DNA of 6,163 bases. It comes from Calditrichota bacterium (lineage in GTDB: Bacteria; Zhuqueibacterota; Zhuqueibacteria; Zhuqueibacterales; Geothermadaptataceae). Under the pieces are notes generated by a model that worked only from the letters and a program-made list of their open reading frames with translations, searched no databases and had not been told where the DNA came from. Location: contig QQUM01000240.1 of the NCBI GenBank assembly GCA_008501545.1, positions 1-6,163 of the forward strand, read 5' to 3'. This document shows, piece after piece, positions 5,701 to 6,163 of this stretch; the stretch's first letter is position 1, and every line of letters begins with the position of its first letter. The position numbers were made by a program, and so were the translations under genes.

Positions 5701-6033
5701 ATGAGAATAAAATATGCAATGTTATTAGCTGTCTCTTTTTTGTTTTTGAATTGCGCAGGGGGCATGAAAATAGCAGATATCGAAGCACAACCCGGGAAAT
5801 ACAACGAAAAGGAAGTTAAAGTAAAGGGTGAGGTCGTTCAGACTTTTGCAATTCCAGTATTATCGCAAAGCCTTGTTAAAATTGATGATGGAACCGGACA
5901 AATTTGGGTAAAACCAGACAGCAAAGTCCCTTTTAAAGGCGAAAAAATTACCATAAATGGAATCCTGAAAGTCGGATTAACGTTCGCCAATAAAAATCTG
6001 GGTTTGATTATTATTGAAAATGAAAAGAAATAG
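5701..6033 (+). CDS. Small lipoprotein with OB-fold-like domain
   Basis: This 110-aa protein starts with a short basic stretch and a hydrophobic segment (residues ~5-17) ending in LFLNCAGG, which looks like a lipoprotein signal with Cys18 as the lipidated residue. Asn at -1 is not the canonical Gly/Ala/Ser. The mature part resembles a compact OB fold of the tRNA_anti-like type found in small exported proteins: ADIEAQPGKYNEKEVKVKGEV (25-45), a turn, SLVKIDDGTGQIWV (57-70), PFKGEKITINGIL (77-89) and a final strand (LGLIIIEN, 100-107). The DDGTG turn followed by a Trp-containing strand is typical. Such domains bind small ligands, nucleic acids or proteins, and no specific function can be assigned. 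It follows the NTF2-like gene in what looks like a two-gene operon. The stop codon is 12 bp from that of the convergent leftward gene. Confidence 0.8.
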   Translation: MRIKYAMLLAVSFLFLNCAGGMKIADIEAQPGKYNEKEVKVKGEVVQTFAIPVLSQSLVKIDDGTGQIWVKPDSKVPFKGEKITINGILKVGLTFANKNLGLIIIENEKK

Positions 6034-6060
6034 TACTTTGGTTTACTATTCTTTCTTTTT
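6023..6060. terminator. Possible bidirectional terminator between convergent genes
   Basis: AATAGTA (6029-6035) pairs with TACTATT (6044-6050) around an 8-base loop. After a one-base bulge (A6028), GAAA pairs outward with CTTT (6024-6027 with 6051-6054). The right flank is CTTTTT on the plus strand, and the left flank reads TTTTCATTTTC on the minus strand, so the hairpin could stop transcription from both sides. It overlaps both stop codons. The stem has few G/C pairs, so its strength is doubtful. Confidence 0.5.
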
Positions 6061-6163
6061 AAACAGTGCATCCAGTTTTTTACGCGCTTCTTCAGCTGCT
6101 TTGTCTTGTCCAGGCGTTCCGTCATGCGGTGTGAAATAACCACAATAATTGCCGGATTCTTTG
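6046..6163 (-). CDS. C-terminal end of an unrecognised protein (partial)
   Basis: The last 38 codons of a leftward gene enter from the right edge and end at TAG (6046-6048). Its start lies outside the window. The visible tail contains NYCGYFTPHDGTPGQD, then an amphipathic, Ala/Glu/Lys-rich helix and a lysine-rich end (LFKKKE). The codons are clean and the composition is protein-like, so it is a real gene end rather than a chance frame. I do not recognise the family: the single Cys, the His and the aromatic-rich CGYFTPHDG segment could belong to many domains. It converges on the OB-fold lipoprotein gene with 12 bp between stops and shares the hairpin there. Confidence 0.75.
   Translation of the reverse strand, partial: KESGNYCGYFTPHDGTPGQDKAAEEARKKLDALFKKKE

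Noticed and set aside
5838..6143. 101-codon leftward ORF across the lipoprotein gene
   Set aside because: It is antisense to the OB-fold domain. At the right edge the true leftward gene uses a different frame, ending at TAG 6046-6048.

Overview
The window is AT-rich and is split into two oppositely oriented halves. Genes at 45-3947 read leftward (minus strand). Genes from about 4400 to 6033 read rightward, and the last ~118 bases hold the 3' end of another leftward gene. The RapZ-C fusion protein and the style of the nucleotidyltransferase resemble proteins of the Bacteroidota and wider FCB group. However, several start codons carry clear Shine-Dalgarno sequences (AGGAGG, AGAAGG, GAGGTG) and one promoter has a perfect TTGACA box, which is unlike typical Bacteroidota. 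A related FCB lineage (for example Calditrichota, KSB1 or Ignavibacteria-like) is my inference, not something the sequence proves.

Leftward half: in transcription order there is a GT-C/GT39-like polytopic membrane glycosyltransferase, then a cytoplasmic fusion protein, then a sugar-1-phosphate nucleotidyltransferase of the MurU/NTP_transferase type. The fusion joins an AmgK-like aminoglycoside-phosphotransferase-fold sugar kinase to the C-terminal domain of RapZ. Only 7 bp separate the last two genes. They look like an anomeric sugar kinase plus nucleotidyltransferase pair, the same chemistry as the AmgK/MurU peptidoglycan-sugar salvage route (MurNAc to MurNAc-1-P to UDP-MurNAc). The attached RapZ-C domain, which in E. 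coli RapZ binds glucosamine-6-phosphate, suggests that amino-sugar sensing is built into the kinase. This fusion is the most interesting item in the window.

Central region (3948-5067): a mostly non-coding divergent region. It holds a possible leftward promoter for the glycosyltransferase and a good rightward promoter (TTGACA, 17 bp, TATCTT). The rightward transcript could contain a 65-codon ORF with a Shine-Dalgarno sequence and would end at a GC-rich hairpin. Just beyond that hairpin is a 57-aa two-helix membrane protein with its own good ribosome binding site.

Rightward half: a membrane-anchored NTF2/SnoaL-like protein is followed, 51 bp later, by a small lipoprotein with an OB-fold-like domain, probably in one operon. 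The lipoprotein gene converges on the truncated leftward gene at the window edge. A single hairpin overlapping both stop codons could terminate transcription from both sides.
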